Assembly: GCA_036271855.1 (NCBI GenBank)
Contig: DATAZV010000208.1
Coordinates: 1-25,142 of the forward strand
Direction: 5' to 3'
Origin: JAQGMJ01 sp036271855
Lineage (GTDB): Bacteria > Pseudomonadota > Gammaproteobacteria > Burkholderiales > JAEUOS01
Length of the DNA stretch: 25,142 nucleotides
The position numbers and the translations under genes were made by a program. The notes beneath the pieces are model-generated. The model saw only the letters and a program-made list of their open reading frames with translations, was not told where the DNA came from and did no database searches. Below, in pieces: positions 14,405 through 24,527 of this stretch (its first letter is position 1; every line of letters begins with the position of its first letter).

Positions 14405-14410
14405 AAGCGG

Positions 14411-16228
<1,818 letters not shown>

Positions 16229-16767
16229 GATGAATCCTTGAGGGATGCGGCCAGCCGAGACGCACAGAATTGCTGCGGCCGCATTGCTGCGATGCAAAAC
16301 CCGCCATTGTACGCGGTTTTTGCCATCAGAGCATGACAATTTCCTTTAAATTGAGTCACATACGCCACATTTCCAGTGCCTCCGAGGCACCGGCGTGGGG
16401 CGCGAGGCCGACAAAACAACAGTAAATCACAGGTTTTTTGCGCACTTGTGGCGCCTGCCGCATTCCGAAACTACCTGCAAAAACCGGCCAACCTGATAAA
16501 ATCTGAGGTTTTTTCCATAACCGGGCACCCCATCGCCCCGGGCACCACAGAAGTGGTGAGTGTGTGCAAACCGACTCACTGCCTGCCTAGCGGCTCGCCG
16601 CCATTCAAATAGCGCAAATCCAAAGGCTCACCGGCCACGATCGACACTGGTTTCAAACATACGCTGGTCGGACAACTAAGTGTGGATGATTTGCTAGGGT
16701 CTGCAGAAAGGATTCTCTACAATGGCTGCAGAGCCGGCGCCAAGCCGGCCGCCAATTCGGAGACAAG
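16229..16767. other. Divergent intergenic region between typA and the TctC/Bug gene
   Basis: About 540 bp without a supported gene; the 78-residue ORF at 16376-16612 has no recognisable features. The region is AT-richer than its flanks and should hold the typA and bug promoters. Possible -10 boxes are TACAAT on the minus strand (16306-16311) and tacaat on the plus strand just before 16725, neither with a good -35. There is a direct repeat of ccgggcacc at 16521-16529 and 16538-16546, and a 6-bp stem hairpin at 16556-16579 (gtgagt/actcac). A cggaga (16758-16763) precedes the ATG at 16768. Confidence 0.45.
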
Positions 16768-17745
16768 ATGAACAGACGTACCTTGATGGGGCTGCTGGCC
16801 GCCCTGCTGGCCGGCGCGCCCCCGGTGCAAGCCGCCGACCCCGTGGCGGAATTCCCCAAAAACCCGATCCGCATCGTCGTCAACTTCCCGGCCGGCGGCA
16901 CGGTGGACAGCCTGGCGCGCATCGTCGGCCAGAAGCTCTCCGAGAAGTGGGGCCAGCCGGTGACCATCGACAACCGCGCCGGCGCGGGCGGCAACATCGG
17001 CGCAGGCATGGTGTACACCGCCGAGCCGGACGGCTACACCCTGCTCGCCAGCCCGCCCGGCCCGCTGTCGATCAACCAGAACCTGTACAAGAAGCTGCCC
17101 TACGACCCGGTGAAGTTCGTGCCGGTGGCGATGCTGGCGAGCATACCCAACGTGATCACCGCGCGCGCCGACTTTCCGGCCAATACGCTGAAGGAACTGC
17201 TGGCCTATGCGAAGGCGCATCCCGGCAAGGTGACCTACGGCTCGCAGGGCAACGGCTCGACCTCGCACCTGGGCGGGCAGATGCTCGCCAACATGGGCGG
17301 GGTCGAACTGGTGCACGTGCCCTACAAGGGGGAAGGCCCGGCGCTGATCGACCTGGTGGCGGGACGGGTGGACCTGTTCCTCGGCAACATCTCGGCGGTG
17401 GTGAAGTTCCGCCAGGAGAACAAGGTGAAGTTTCTGGCCGTGGCCGCGCCGGTGCGCGCGCAAACCGCGCCGGATGTGCCGACCAGCGCCGAAGCCGGCC
17501 TGCCCGGTTACGAGGCCAGCGCCTGGTTCGCGCTGGTGGCGCCGCCCGGCACGCCGGCAGCGCTGGCGCAGAGACTCCATGCGGCGGTCGCCGAAGCGCT
17601 GCTGATGCCGGACGTGCGGCAAAAAATCATTGCCCAGGGCGGCGAGCCGGCCAGCGGCTCGCCCGCCGACCTCGCGGCTTTCATGGTGCAGGAACGCGCG
17701 CGCTGGAAAAAAGTGATCGACACGGCGAACGTGACGGTGGACTGA
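16768..17745 (+). CDS. Tripartite tricarboxylate transporter substrate-binding protein (TctC/Bug family), copy 1
   Basis: A 325-residue periplasmic solute-binding protein. The signal peptide MNRRTLMGLLAALLAGAPPVQA is followed by a two-lobe Bug domain with the family's fingerprints: IRIVVNFPAGGTVDSLARI, PVTIDNRAGAGGNIGA, EPDGYTLL, YGSQGNGSTSHLGG, VHVPYKGEGPAL and AGLPGYEASAWF. Bug proteins bind carboxylates (citrate, glutarate, aromatic acids, nicotinate and others) with two ordered water molecules, so the ligand cannot be read from the sequence. The ATG at 16768 follows cggaga. No TctA or TctB is in the window, which is common, since Burkholderiales have many orphan Bug genes. It is convergent with the MmgE/PrpD gene, 33 bp away, with no obvious terminator between. 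Confidence 0.93.
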   Translation: MNRRTLMGLLAALLAGAPPVQAADPVAEFPKNPIRIVVNFPAGGTVDSLARIVGQKLSEKWGQPVTIDNRAGAGGNIGAGMVYTAEPDGYTLLASPPGPLSINQNLYKKLPYDPVKFVPVAMLASIPNVITARADFPANTLKELLAYAKAHPGKVTYGSQGNGSTSHLGGQMLANMGGVELVHVPYKGEGPALIDLVAGRVDLFLGNISAVVKFRQENKVKFLAVAAPVRAQTAPDVPTSAEAGLPGYEASAWFALVAPPGTPAALAQRLHAAVAEALLMPDVRQKIIAQGGEPASGSPADLAAFMVQERARWKKVIDTANVTVD

Positions 17746-17778
17746 GGCGGCGCGGGCGCTGCCTCCCCCCTCTCCGCG

Positions 17779-19167
17779 CTACCTCGCGTAGAGCTTGCGC
17801 AGACTGCGCACGTCACGGATCTTCTCGATGTTCCACAACGCTTCGAGCAAATCGGCGCAGCGTTGTTTGCCGAGTATCGGCGCGATCAGGTCCACCGCTT
17901 TTTCCTGCTCTTCGGCGGGGTTGAGCGGATTTTCGAAGCTGCCCTTGGCCGCCATGGTCTGGCCCTTCAACACGCGGCCGTCCTTCAGGTGCACTTCCAT
18001 CACGCAGCGCCAGCGCCGCTGCACATCCGTCAGCGATGGGTCGCCGACGGCGGCCACCTTGATGCGCATCGCCAGCACCTTGGGGTCTTTCATCCGCTCG
18101 AAGTCGTGCGCCGATTTGAAGGTGAGCTTGCGGTCGAGCATCATCACCGCCAGCAGGTGCTGCACCGAGATGTCGGGCATCGGGCGGTTGTTGACGATCT
18201 CCAGTTCCTTGTCGGGCATGTAGGCGATCACCTTCTCGACCTCGGCGGCCTTGAAGTCGTGCTCGGCGATCAGCTCGTTCATCACGTGCATCGGCCCCTG
18301 GATCGGGCCGCCGATGGGCCAGCGCTTGATCGAGGCACGCATCATTTCGTAGTTCTTGCCGAGATCCTTCACCAGGTCGTTGCGGTCGATTTCTTCCGGC
18401 TGGAAGGTGTAGAAGAAATCGCGCTCGCCGGAGAAAATGTCTTCGACGCCAGTCCAGCCGGAAGAGGCCATCAGCGCCGCCTGCAGGCCGTTGTGCGCCG
18501 GCATGCCGCCCATGGCATAGGCCTTTTCGATGTGCTCCGGGTCACGGAACATGGTGTACAGGCCCGCGGTCTGCTGGCCGGTGTAGGAGAGCATGTAGCG
18601 CACCTGCAGCGGTGAGAGCTTGAGCATCGCGCCGGCGGAAGCGGCGGCGCCGAATACCTGGCCGGTGGCGCCGGCGTGATGGCCGGAGCGCAGGTAGGGC
18701 ATCGGGTGCAGGGTGAGCAGCATGCGCGCGCAGATATCGTAACCCGTCACTACCGCTCGCAACATCTCCTCTCCGGACATGCGATTGCGCTCGCCGATGG
18801 CGAGAGCCGCCGGCACGCAACTGGTGCCGGGGTGGGTGAGCGAGGGCGGATGGGTGTCGTCGGTTTCGTCGGCGTGGCCGCACATGCCGTTGGCCAGCGC
18901 GGCATTCTGCGCGCTGGTGACGATTTTCGAGCCGATCACACCGGCCTCGGGCTTGCCGCCCAGCGCTTTCACATACTTCAGCGCCTGCTTGCCCGGCTCC
19001 AGGCGCGAGCCGGAAATCATCGCGGCGAAAATATCCACCATGTGCAGCTTGGCGCGCTCGGCCACTTGTTTCGGCGCGGGCTTGGCGAGGCTGCCGGCGA
19101 TGTGCTTGCTCAATTTGAGCATCACGTCCGAGACGGCGGGGGCTTTGGTCTTTGCGGTGGTGTTCAT
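17779..19167 (-). CDS. MmgE/PrpD family protein, copy 1
   Basis: A 462-residue member of the 2-methylcitrate dehydratase / cis-aconitate decarboxylase superfamily, which dehydrates, isomerises or decarboxylates tri- and dicarboxylates without an iron-sulphur cluster. The N-terminal helical domain contains GHADETDDTHPPSLTHPG (97-114), which aligns with the active-site strand of human ACOD1 (D93, T97, H103). T105 and H112 are kept, but the position of D93 seems to be Glu101. The C-terminal lid domain contains KRWPIGGPIQGPMHVMNEL and SVQHLLAVMMLDR. I use the ATG at 19167; a GTG at 19215 would add 16 unconserved-looking residues. It is third in a minus-strand run after another MmgE/PrpD and a Bug gene (72-bp gap), so it probably handles the same kind of substrate. 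The true reaction is unknown. Confidence 0.88.
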   Translation of the reverse strand: MNTTAKTKAPAVSDVMLKLSKHIAGSLAKPAPKQVAERAKLHMVDIFAAMISGSRLEPGKQALKYVKALGGKPEAGVIGSKIVTSAQNAALANGMCGHADETDDTHPPSLTHPGTSCVPAALAIGERNRMSGEEMLRAVVTGYDICARMLLTLHPMPYLRSGHHAGATGQVFGAAASAGAMLKLSPLQVRYMLSYTGQQTAGLYTMFRDPEHIEKAYAMGGMPAHNGLQAALMASSGWTGVEDIFSGERDFFYTFQPEEIDRNDLVKDLGKNYEMMRASIKRWPIGGPIQGPMHVMNELIAEHDFKAAEVEKVIAYMPDKELEIVNNRPMPDISVQHLLAVMMLDRKLTFKSAHDFERMKDPKVLAMRIKVAAVGDPSLTDVQRRWRCVMEVHLKDGRVLKGQTMAAKGSFENPLNPAEEQEKAVDLIAPILGKQRCADLLEALWNIEKIRDVRSLRKLYAR

Positions 19168-19239
19168 GGTTGCGTGTCGTGTTGAAATTGGTGATGTGCG
19201 GCGGGTTTTCGTCACCTGGACGTAAACCGGGTTTCGTAT

Positions 19240-20247
19240 CTAGTCGGCCTTGATGTTCAGCTTGGCGATCAGGTCAGCCCAGGTCTTGCTCTCTTCCTTG
19301 ATCAGGCTGGCGAACTGCGCCGGTGTATCGGTGGCCACGTCCAGGCCCTGGCGCGACATCGCTTCGCGCACCTCGGGCATTTGCACGGTTTTTTGCGCGG
19401 CTTCGCCGAGCTTGGCGACGACCGCATCCGGCGTCTTGGCCGGCACCAGCAGCCCGTACCAGGAGGTGACGTTGAAGCCGGGCAGGCCGGACTCGTTGAG
19501 GGTCGGAATCTCCGGCGCCACCGCCAGGCGCTTCATGCCGGAGGAGGCCAGACCGCGCAGCTTGCCTTCACGGATGAAAGGCAGCACCGCGGTGACCGAG
19601 CCGAACATCATCTGCACGTCGCCGCCGATCAGCGCCACGCTGGCCGGGCCGCCACCCTTGTAGGGCACGTGAATGATGTCGGTGCCGGTGCGCGCCTTGA
19701 ACAGCTCCGCCGCGAGGTGCAGCGGGCCGCCGGGGCCGCTCGATGAATAGTTGAGCGAGCCGGGCTTGGCGCGGGCCAGCGCGATCAGTTCCTTCACCGA
19801 TTTCGCCGGCACGCTGCTGTTGACGGTCAGAATGTATTGCGCACCGGCCAGCAGGGTGACCGGGCGCAGGTCGCGGCCAATGTCGAAGGAAAGATTTTTG
19901 TACAGCGCCGGGTTGATGGTCAGCGCCGTGTTGAAGCCCATCAGCACGGTGTAGCCGTCGGGCTCGGCCTTGGCGACGTTGTCGGTGGCGATGTTGCCGG
20001 CGGCGCCGGGCTTGTTGTCGATCACCACCGGCTGGCCCAGCAGGGCCAGCATTTTCGGCCCCATGATGCGCGCCAGATTGTCGGTGCCCCCGCCGGCGGG
20101 AAAGGGCAGCACCAGGCGGATGGCGCGGTTCGGGTAGGGCGCGTCGGCGGCGGGCGCGAGGGGCGCGGCGAGCGCCAGCGCGGCGGCGCATAGCGCGACC
20201 ATGGAGATGCGGCGCGGCGCATGCCGCGCGGCGATGTGGTGTTGCAT
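19240..20247 (-). CDS. Tripartite tricarboxylate transporter substrate-binding protein (TctC/Bug family), copy 2
   Basis: A 335-residue Bug protein. The ATG at 20247 is preceded by an excellent Shine-Dalgarno (aaggagg, read on the minus strand just upstream), although the frame is open much further. The signal peptide has a long basic/histidine start and the core ISMVALCAAALALAAPLAP. Bug signatures: IRLVLPFPAGGGTDNLARIM, PVVIDNKPGAAGNIATD, EPDGYTVLMG, YSSSGPGGPLHLAAELF, IHVPYKGGGPASVALIGGD and SGLPGFNVTSWYGLL. It differs from copy 1 at many ligand-loop residues, so the two probably bind different acids. It lies between two MmgE/PrpD genes (22 bp after the first, 72 bp before the second), which ties uptake to catabolism of the same compound. 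No permease genes are seen. Confidence 0.93.
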   Translation of the reverse strand: MQHHIAARHAPRRISMVALCAAALALAAPLAPAADAPYPNRAIRLVLPFPAGGGTDNLARIMGPKMLALLGQPVVIDNKPGAAGNIATDNVAKAEPDGYTVLMGFNTALTINPALYKNLSFDIGRDLRPVTLLAGAQYILTVNSSVPAKSVKELIALARAKPGSLNYSSSGPGGPLHLAAELFKARTGTDIIHVPYKGGGPASVALIGGDVQMMFGSVTAVLPFIREGKLRGLASSGMKRLAVAPEIPTLNESGLPGFNVTSWYGLLVPAKTPDAVVAKLGEAAQKTVQMPEVREAMSRQGLDVATDTPAQFASLIKEESKTWADLIAKLNIKAD

Positions 20248-20269
20248 GCGGCCTCCTTCGCGGGCGGTG

Positions 20270-21685
20270 TTATGCCTGCCCGAGTTGCGCGGTGAGTTCG
20301 TTGATGTCGGCGAGGGTTTCCAGCCGGTTGACCATGGCGATCGCCTGCTCGGCCTTGTCTGCCGGCCAGCGGCGAAAGGCGGCGCACTCGCGGAATTTGT
20401 CGGCGATTTCCGCATCGGTGAGCGGGTCGGCCTTGTTGCCCTTGCCGAAGTCGGCGCGGCGGCCGAAGCTACGGCCGTCCTTGAGCACGATCTCGACATA
20501 GCTGGTGACGATGGTGTGCTTCTCGCGCCTGGCTTCTTCGGGCGGGAAGGTCTGGTAATCGACGCGGCGGATCATCGCCTGCACGTCGGGGCGATTGACG
20601 TATTCGTCGTTGAACTGATTGAGGCCGCACTGGCGCTCGACGGCCAGCGCGGCGAGGCAAAACTCCAGGCTGAACTTGGCTTCGAGTTCGGTGACCGGGC
20701 GATGGTGCAGCAGGGTGTGGTGGATGTTTTCACTGGTGCGCACCAGGATGCGTTCCACTTGCTCCGGCTGCACGTCATGCTCAAGCACCAGCTTGTGCAT
20801 GGTGGTCATCGCCGGATGGCCCAGGCTGCCGGTGGGATAAGGCTTGAGCCAGACGCCGCGATCAACGAAGCTCCAGGGATTGCCCAGCTTGTCCATCAGG
20901 CGCGGCGCTTCGTGGCCGCCGCCCAGCGCGGAGAAAAAGCCCCGCTTGGCTTCGAGGATGATGGGCGAGGCGGTGAAACCGATACGCTGCAGGTCGGCGG
21001 CGAAGACACCGACTTCGGCGGAGCGCCCAGCGTGGAAGGGCTTGACGGTGGTGCCGAAATTTTCCGTCAGGCCGCCGGCCTGGCTGGCGGCGATGCCCAG
21101 CGTGGTGCGGATCGCGGCTGCATCCGCTCCTTGCAGGCGGGCGACGGCGGCGGCGGCGCCGAGCATGCCGCAGGTCGCGGTGGCGTGAAAGCCATGCAGG
21201 ATGTGGTTGACGTGGGTGGCATCGAACAGGCGGCAGCCGACTTCGACTCCTACCTGGTAGGCCAGCAGCACCTGGCGGCCAGAGAGATGCCGGGTTTCCG
21301 CCACAGCCAGCAGCGCTGAGAGCACCGGCGCGGTCGGGTGGATGCCCTGGAAGCGGCCGGTCTCGGCCTGCAGGGTGTCGTCGTAATCGTCCGCGTGCAT
21401 CGCGGTGCCGTTGGCCAGCGCCGCGAAGCGCGGCGGCAGCTTCAGCGCGCTGCCGAGCACCGTCGCACCCCCGACGGACTTGAAGGAGTCGAGATAGCGC
21501 GTCAGCAGGTGCGAGGGCTCGGAGATCGAGCCGGCCATGGCTGAGGCGAGGCCGTCGAGAATCGACTTCCTGGCCAGTTGCTGGACTTCGCCGGGTATCT
21601 GCGCCTCGGTGACGCTTGCTGCGAATTGCGCAACGTATTCGGTCAGCGGCGCGGGGCTGCCGGGTTCATCCATCTTGGTCGTCAT
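20270..21685 (-). CDS. MmgE/PrpD family protein, copy 2
   Basis: A 471-residue MmgE/PrpD protein, first gene of the minus-strand Bug/PrpD run. ATG at 21685 is preceded by cggaga; the upstream extension is arginine-rich shadow sequence. The active-site segment reads MHADDYDDT (96-104), keeping the aspartate pattern D100-Y-D-D-T104 equivalent to ACOD1 D93...T97, with a later IHPTAP (H116) in place of H103. GGLTENFGTTVKPFHAGRSA (helical domain) carries the lysine/histidine stretch typical of the family, and WLKPYPTGSLGHPAMTTMHKL belongs to the lid domain. It shares architecture but limited identity with copy 1, so they are old paralogues, not a recent duplication. Substrate unknown; a dehydratase, isomerase or decarboxylase acting on a carboxylate imported by the neighbouring Bug protein is the working idea. 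Confidence 0.88.
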   Translation of the reverse strand: MTTKMDEPGSPAPLTEYVAQFAASVTEAQIPGEVQQLARKSILDGLASAMAGSISEPSHLLTRYLDSFKSVGGATVLGSALKLPPRFAALANGTAMHADDYDDTLQAETGRFQGIHPTAPVLSALLAVAETRHLSGRQVLLAYQVGVEVGCRLFDATHVNHILHGFHATATCGMLGAAAAVARLQGADAAAIRTTLGIAASQAGGLTENFGTTVKPFHAGRSAEVGVFAADLQRIGFTASPIILEAKRGFFSALGGGHEAPRLMDKLGNPWSFVDRGVWLKPYPTGSLGHPAMTTMHKLVLEHDVQPEQVERILVRTSENIHHTLLHHRPVTELEAKFSLEFCLAALAVERQCGLNQFNDEYVNRPDVQAMIRRVDYQTFPPEEARREKHTIVTSYVEIVLKDGRSFGRRADFGKGNKADPLTDAEIADKFRECAAFRRWPADKAEQAIAMVNRLETLADINELTAQLGQA

Positions 21686-21759
21686 GTCTCCGTGTTCCAC
21701 GTCTTGTGCGTTGCACGAAGATTGCACTCGCTTGGAGCGCCTCGCAACCATGAAAAGCG

Positions 21760-21785
21760 GAATCGCGCGATAAGCGCAAAGATTC
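21760..21785 (-). terminator. Possible uvrA2 terminator hairpin
   Basis: On the minus strand, just past the uvrA2 stop, outer arms gaatc/gattc and inner arms gcgc/gcgc form an imperfect hairpin with an internal bulge, followed by gctttt. It is weak but in the right place between uvrA2 and the MmgE/PrpD operon. Confidence 0.3.
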
Positions 21786-21791
21786 GAATGA

Positions 21792-24383
21792 TTACGGCGT
21801 CTGGCGCCCGATTTCACTGTCGCGCGGCGGCGCGCCGCCGGCAAGAAAACGCGCCAGGTAGGGCGCGGTGCGGCTATGCGCCATGCGCGCCACTTCGGCC
21901 GGCGGCGCGCCGGCAACGACCTGGCCGCCTTCGTCTCCGGCACCCGGGCCGATGTCGATCAGCCAATCGGCAGCGGCGGCCACGCGCATGTCATGCTCGA
22001 CGACGATCACGGTGTTGCCGGCGGCCACCAGTTCGTCGAGCTGGACGATCAGCCGGGCGACGTCGGCGGGATGCAGGCCAGTGGTCGGCTCGTCGAGCAC
22101 GTAGAGCATGCCGCCGCGCGCGGCGCGCTGTAATTCGGTGGCAAGCTTGATGCGCTGCGCTTCGCCGCCGGAAAGCTCGGTGGCGGGCTGACCCAGGCGC
22201 AGGTAGCCCAGGCCGACTTCGCGCAGCACCTCCAGGGAGCGGCGGATCGATTCCTCGCCCTCGAAAAAAGCCCAGGCGGCGTCGACCGTCATGGCCAGCA
22301 CTTCGGCGATGTTCTTGTCGCGGTAATGAATTTCCAGGGTCTTGGCGTTGTAGCGCGCGCCCTTGCACACCGGGCACGGGGCGTAGACGCTGGGCAGGAA
22401 CAGCAGTTCGACCATGACGAAGCCTTCGCCTTCGCAGTTTTCACAGCGCCCCTTGGCGACGTTGAAGGAAAAGCGGCCGGCGTCGTAACGGCGCGCGCGC
22501 GCCGTGCGGGTGGCGGCGAACAGCTTGCGCACGTGGTCGAACAGGCCGGTGTAGGTGGCGAGGTTGGAGCGCGGGGTGCGGCCGATCGGCTTCTGGTCGA
22601 CGCGCACCAGGCGCTTGACGTGCTGCATGCCGGCGCCGATGCGCCCGCCGAGGGTGACGGGCGCGGCCTCCCGCAACCCGCCGGGCTCTTCCGGCTCGGG
22701 CGGCAATTCGTGGCCGAGGGCATGCGCCACCAGTTCAACCAGCGCCTGGCTCACCAGGCTCGATTTTCCGGAGCCGGAGACGCCGGTGACGCAGGTGAAA
22801 AGGCCGAGGGGAAAGGCAGCGTCGAGCTTCACCAGGTTGTTGCGCGTCACGCCTTCCAGGCGCAGCCAGTCACGCGGCGCACGGGCCGCCCGCACGGGCG
22901 GCGGCGTGTCGACGAACAGGTAGCGCCGGGTGTGCGAGGCCGCGACTTGCGCCAGGCCGGCGGGCGGCCCGCTGTAGAGCACTTCGCCGCCACCCTCGCC
23001 CGCTGCCGGGCCGACGTCGACGATCCAGTCGGCGCGGCGGATGACGTCGAGCGCGTGCTCGACCACGAACAGGGAATTACCGGCGGCCTTGAGTTCGGCC
23101 AGAGCGGTAAGCAAGGCTTCGGTGTCGGCGGGATGCAGGCCGGCGGAGGGCTCGTCGAGCACGTAGACCACGCCGAACAGGTTGGAGCGTACTTGCGTGG
23201 CCAGACGCAGGCGCTGCAATTCGCCGGGAGAAAGCGTCGGCGTGCTGCGCTCCAGGGTGAGATAACCGAGCCCGAGGGCCAGCAACACCGCGAGGCGGGC
23301 GCACAGGTCTTGCGCGATGCGCTGGATGACGATGGCTTTTTCGGCGGTAGGCGCGCGCTTGCCCCGGCCGGTCGCCGTGCCCTCGGCGTAAGGATGCAGG
23401 AGTTGCGCCAGGCGCTTCAGCGGCAGGCGCGAGATGTCGGCGATGTCGTGGCCGCCGAAGGTGACCGAGAGCGACTCCGGGCGCAGGCGCTTGCCGTGGC
23501 ACAGGCCGCATTCGCTACTCACCATATATTGCGCGACGCGCTTTTTCATCGATGCGCTTTCGGTGTTGGCGAAAGTCTGCAACACGTATTTGCGCGCCCC
23601 GGTGAAGGTGCCCTGGTAGCTCGGTTCCTCCTTGCGCTTGAGGGCCTGGCGCACTTCGGCCGGGGTGAAGCCGGCGTAGACCGGTACGGTGGGCTGCTCG
23701 TCGGTGAAGAGGATCCACTTGCGGTCTTTTTTCGGCATCTGGCGCCAGGGTTTGTCGACGTCGAAGCCCAGGGTAACGAGAATGTCGCGCAGATTCTGGC
23801 CGTGCCAGGCAGTGGGCCAGGCGGCGACGGCGCGCTCGCGGATGGTCAGGCGGTCGTCCGGGACCATCGATTGCTCGGTGACTTCGTGGATCCGCCCCAG
23901 GCCGTGACAGCGCGGGCAGGCGCCTTCGGGCGTGTTGGGCGAAAAGGATTCGGCATAGAGCAGCGCCTGGCCTGCCGGATAGTCGCCGGCGCGCGAGTAA
24001 AGCATGCGCAAGGAATTGGAAAGCGTGGTGACGCTGCCGACGGAGGAGCGCGCCGTGGGCGAGCCGCGCTGCTGCTGCAGGGCGACCGCCGGCGGCAGGC
24101 CGTCGACCGCATCGACCTCGGGCACCGGCATCTGGTGGAACAGACGCCGCGCGTAGGGCGAGACGGACTCGAGATAGCGGCGCTGCGCTTCGGCGTACAA
24201 GGTGCCGAAGGCCAGCGACGACTTGCCGGAGCCGGAAATACCGGTAAACACTACCAGGGCGTCGCGCGGGATGTCGACGTCGATGTTCTTCAGGTTGTGT
24301 TCGCGCGCACCGCGTACCCGCACGAAGCCGGCGCGGCCTTCACCGGAAAGCGGGCGGCCGGGTTGGCTGGGATGATCGGACAT
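21792..24383 (-). CDS. uvrA2: Class II UvrA-like ABC ATPase (UvrA2) lacking the UvrB-binding domain
   Basis: An 863-residue twin-ATPase of the UvrA family. The ATG at 24383 (ctcc/ggag 9 bp upstream) fits the family N-terminus better than the earlier in-frame start. Two Walker A motifs are seen, GISGSGKSS (K54) and GVSGSGKSS (K540). There are two ABC signatures (LSPGELQRLRLATQ, LSGGEAQRIKLATEL) and two Walker B motifs (VVYVLDEPSAGLHP, MLYVLDEPTTGLHP). Zinc modules include CPRC (156-159) and CENC...CPVC. In E. coli UvrA about 100 residues of UvrB-binding domain lie between the LQQQ/RSSVGSVT-type segment and the first zinc module. Here SRAGDYPAGQALLYAESFSPN runs straight into CPRC, so that domain is missing. 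Such paralogues accompany a normal UvrA and have been linked to DNA damage or drug tolerance; they cannot replace UvrA in UvrABC repair. Confidence 0.92.
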   Translation of the reverse strand: MSDHPSQPGRPLSGEGRAGFVRVRGAREHNLKNIDVDIPRDALVVFTGISGSGKSSLAFGTLYAEAQRRYLESVSPYARRLFHQMPVPEVDAVDGLPPAVALQQQRGSPTARSSVGSVTTLSNSLRMLYSRAGDYPAGQALLYAESFSPNTPEGACPRCHGLGRIHEVTEQSMVPDDRLTIRERAVAAWPTAWHGQNLRDILVTLGFDVDKPWRQMPKKDRKWILFTDEQPTVPVYAGFTPAEVRQALKRKEEPSYQGTFTGARKYVLQTFANTESASMKKRVAQYMVSSECGLCHGKRLRPESLSVTFGGHDIADISRLPLKRLAQLLHPYAEGTATGRGKRAPTAEKAIVIQRIAQDLCARLAVLLALGLGYLTLERSTPTLSPGELQRLRLATQVRSNLFGVVYVLDEPSAGLHPADTEALLTALAELKAAGNSLFVVEHALDVIRRADWIVDVGPAAGEGGGEVLYSGPPAGLAQVAASHTRRYLFVDTPPPVRAARAPRDWLRLEGVTRNNLVKLDAAFPLGLFTCVTGVSGSGKSSLVSQALVELVAHALGHELPPEPEEPGGLREAAPVTLGGRIGAGMQHVKRLVRVDQKPIGRTPRSNLATYTGLFDHVRKLFAATRTARARRYDAGRFSFNVAKGRCENCEGEGFVMVELLFLPSVYAPCPVCKGARYNAKTLEIHYRDKNIAEVLAMTVDAAWAFFEGEESIRRSLEVLREVGLGYLRLGQPATELSGGEAQRIKLATELQRAARGGMLYVLDEPTTGLHPADVARLIVQLDELVAAGNTVIVVEHDMRVAAAADWLIDIGPGAGDEGGQVVAGAPPAEVARMAHSRTAPYLARFLAGGAPPRDSEIGRQTP

Positions 24384-24502
24384 CAGGCGAAACTCCGGTC
24401 GGGTCGGCACGCGGGGCCTGGTGAAAAACAGGCGACTGCGAAATACGACCACCGGCGGGCCGCATTAGTTCTGTCGCGGCAGCGCCGGGCTGTCCGGGTG
24501 GT

Positions 24503-24514
24503 GCCGGCGCCGGC
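24503..24514. repeat. 12-bp GC palindrome between the RIO kinase and uvrA2
   Basis: gccggcgccggc is fully self-complementary and lies 14 bp beyond the RIO-kinase stop (minus strand), inside the 144-bp spacer before uvrA2. It could form part of a terminator stem but has no T-run. GC palindromes are common in such DNA. Confidence 0.25.
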
Positions 24515-24527
24515 CCTGACCCGCGCC

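Noticed and set aside
16521..16546. Direct repeat ccgggcacc twice with 17-bp spacing
   Set aside because: Only nine bases and two copies in GC-rich DNA; not enough to claim an operator or attachment site.
16376..16612. 78-codon ORF between typA and the Bug gene
   Set aside because: Low complexity of function-like features, no Shine-Dalgarno, and it sits in the AT-richer divergent promoter region.
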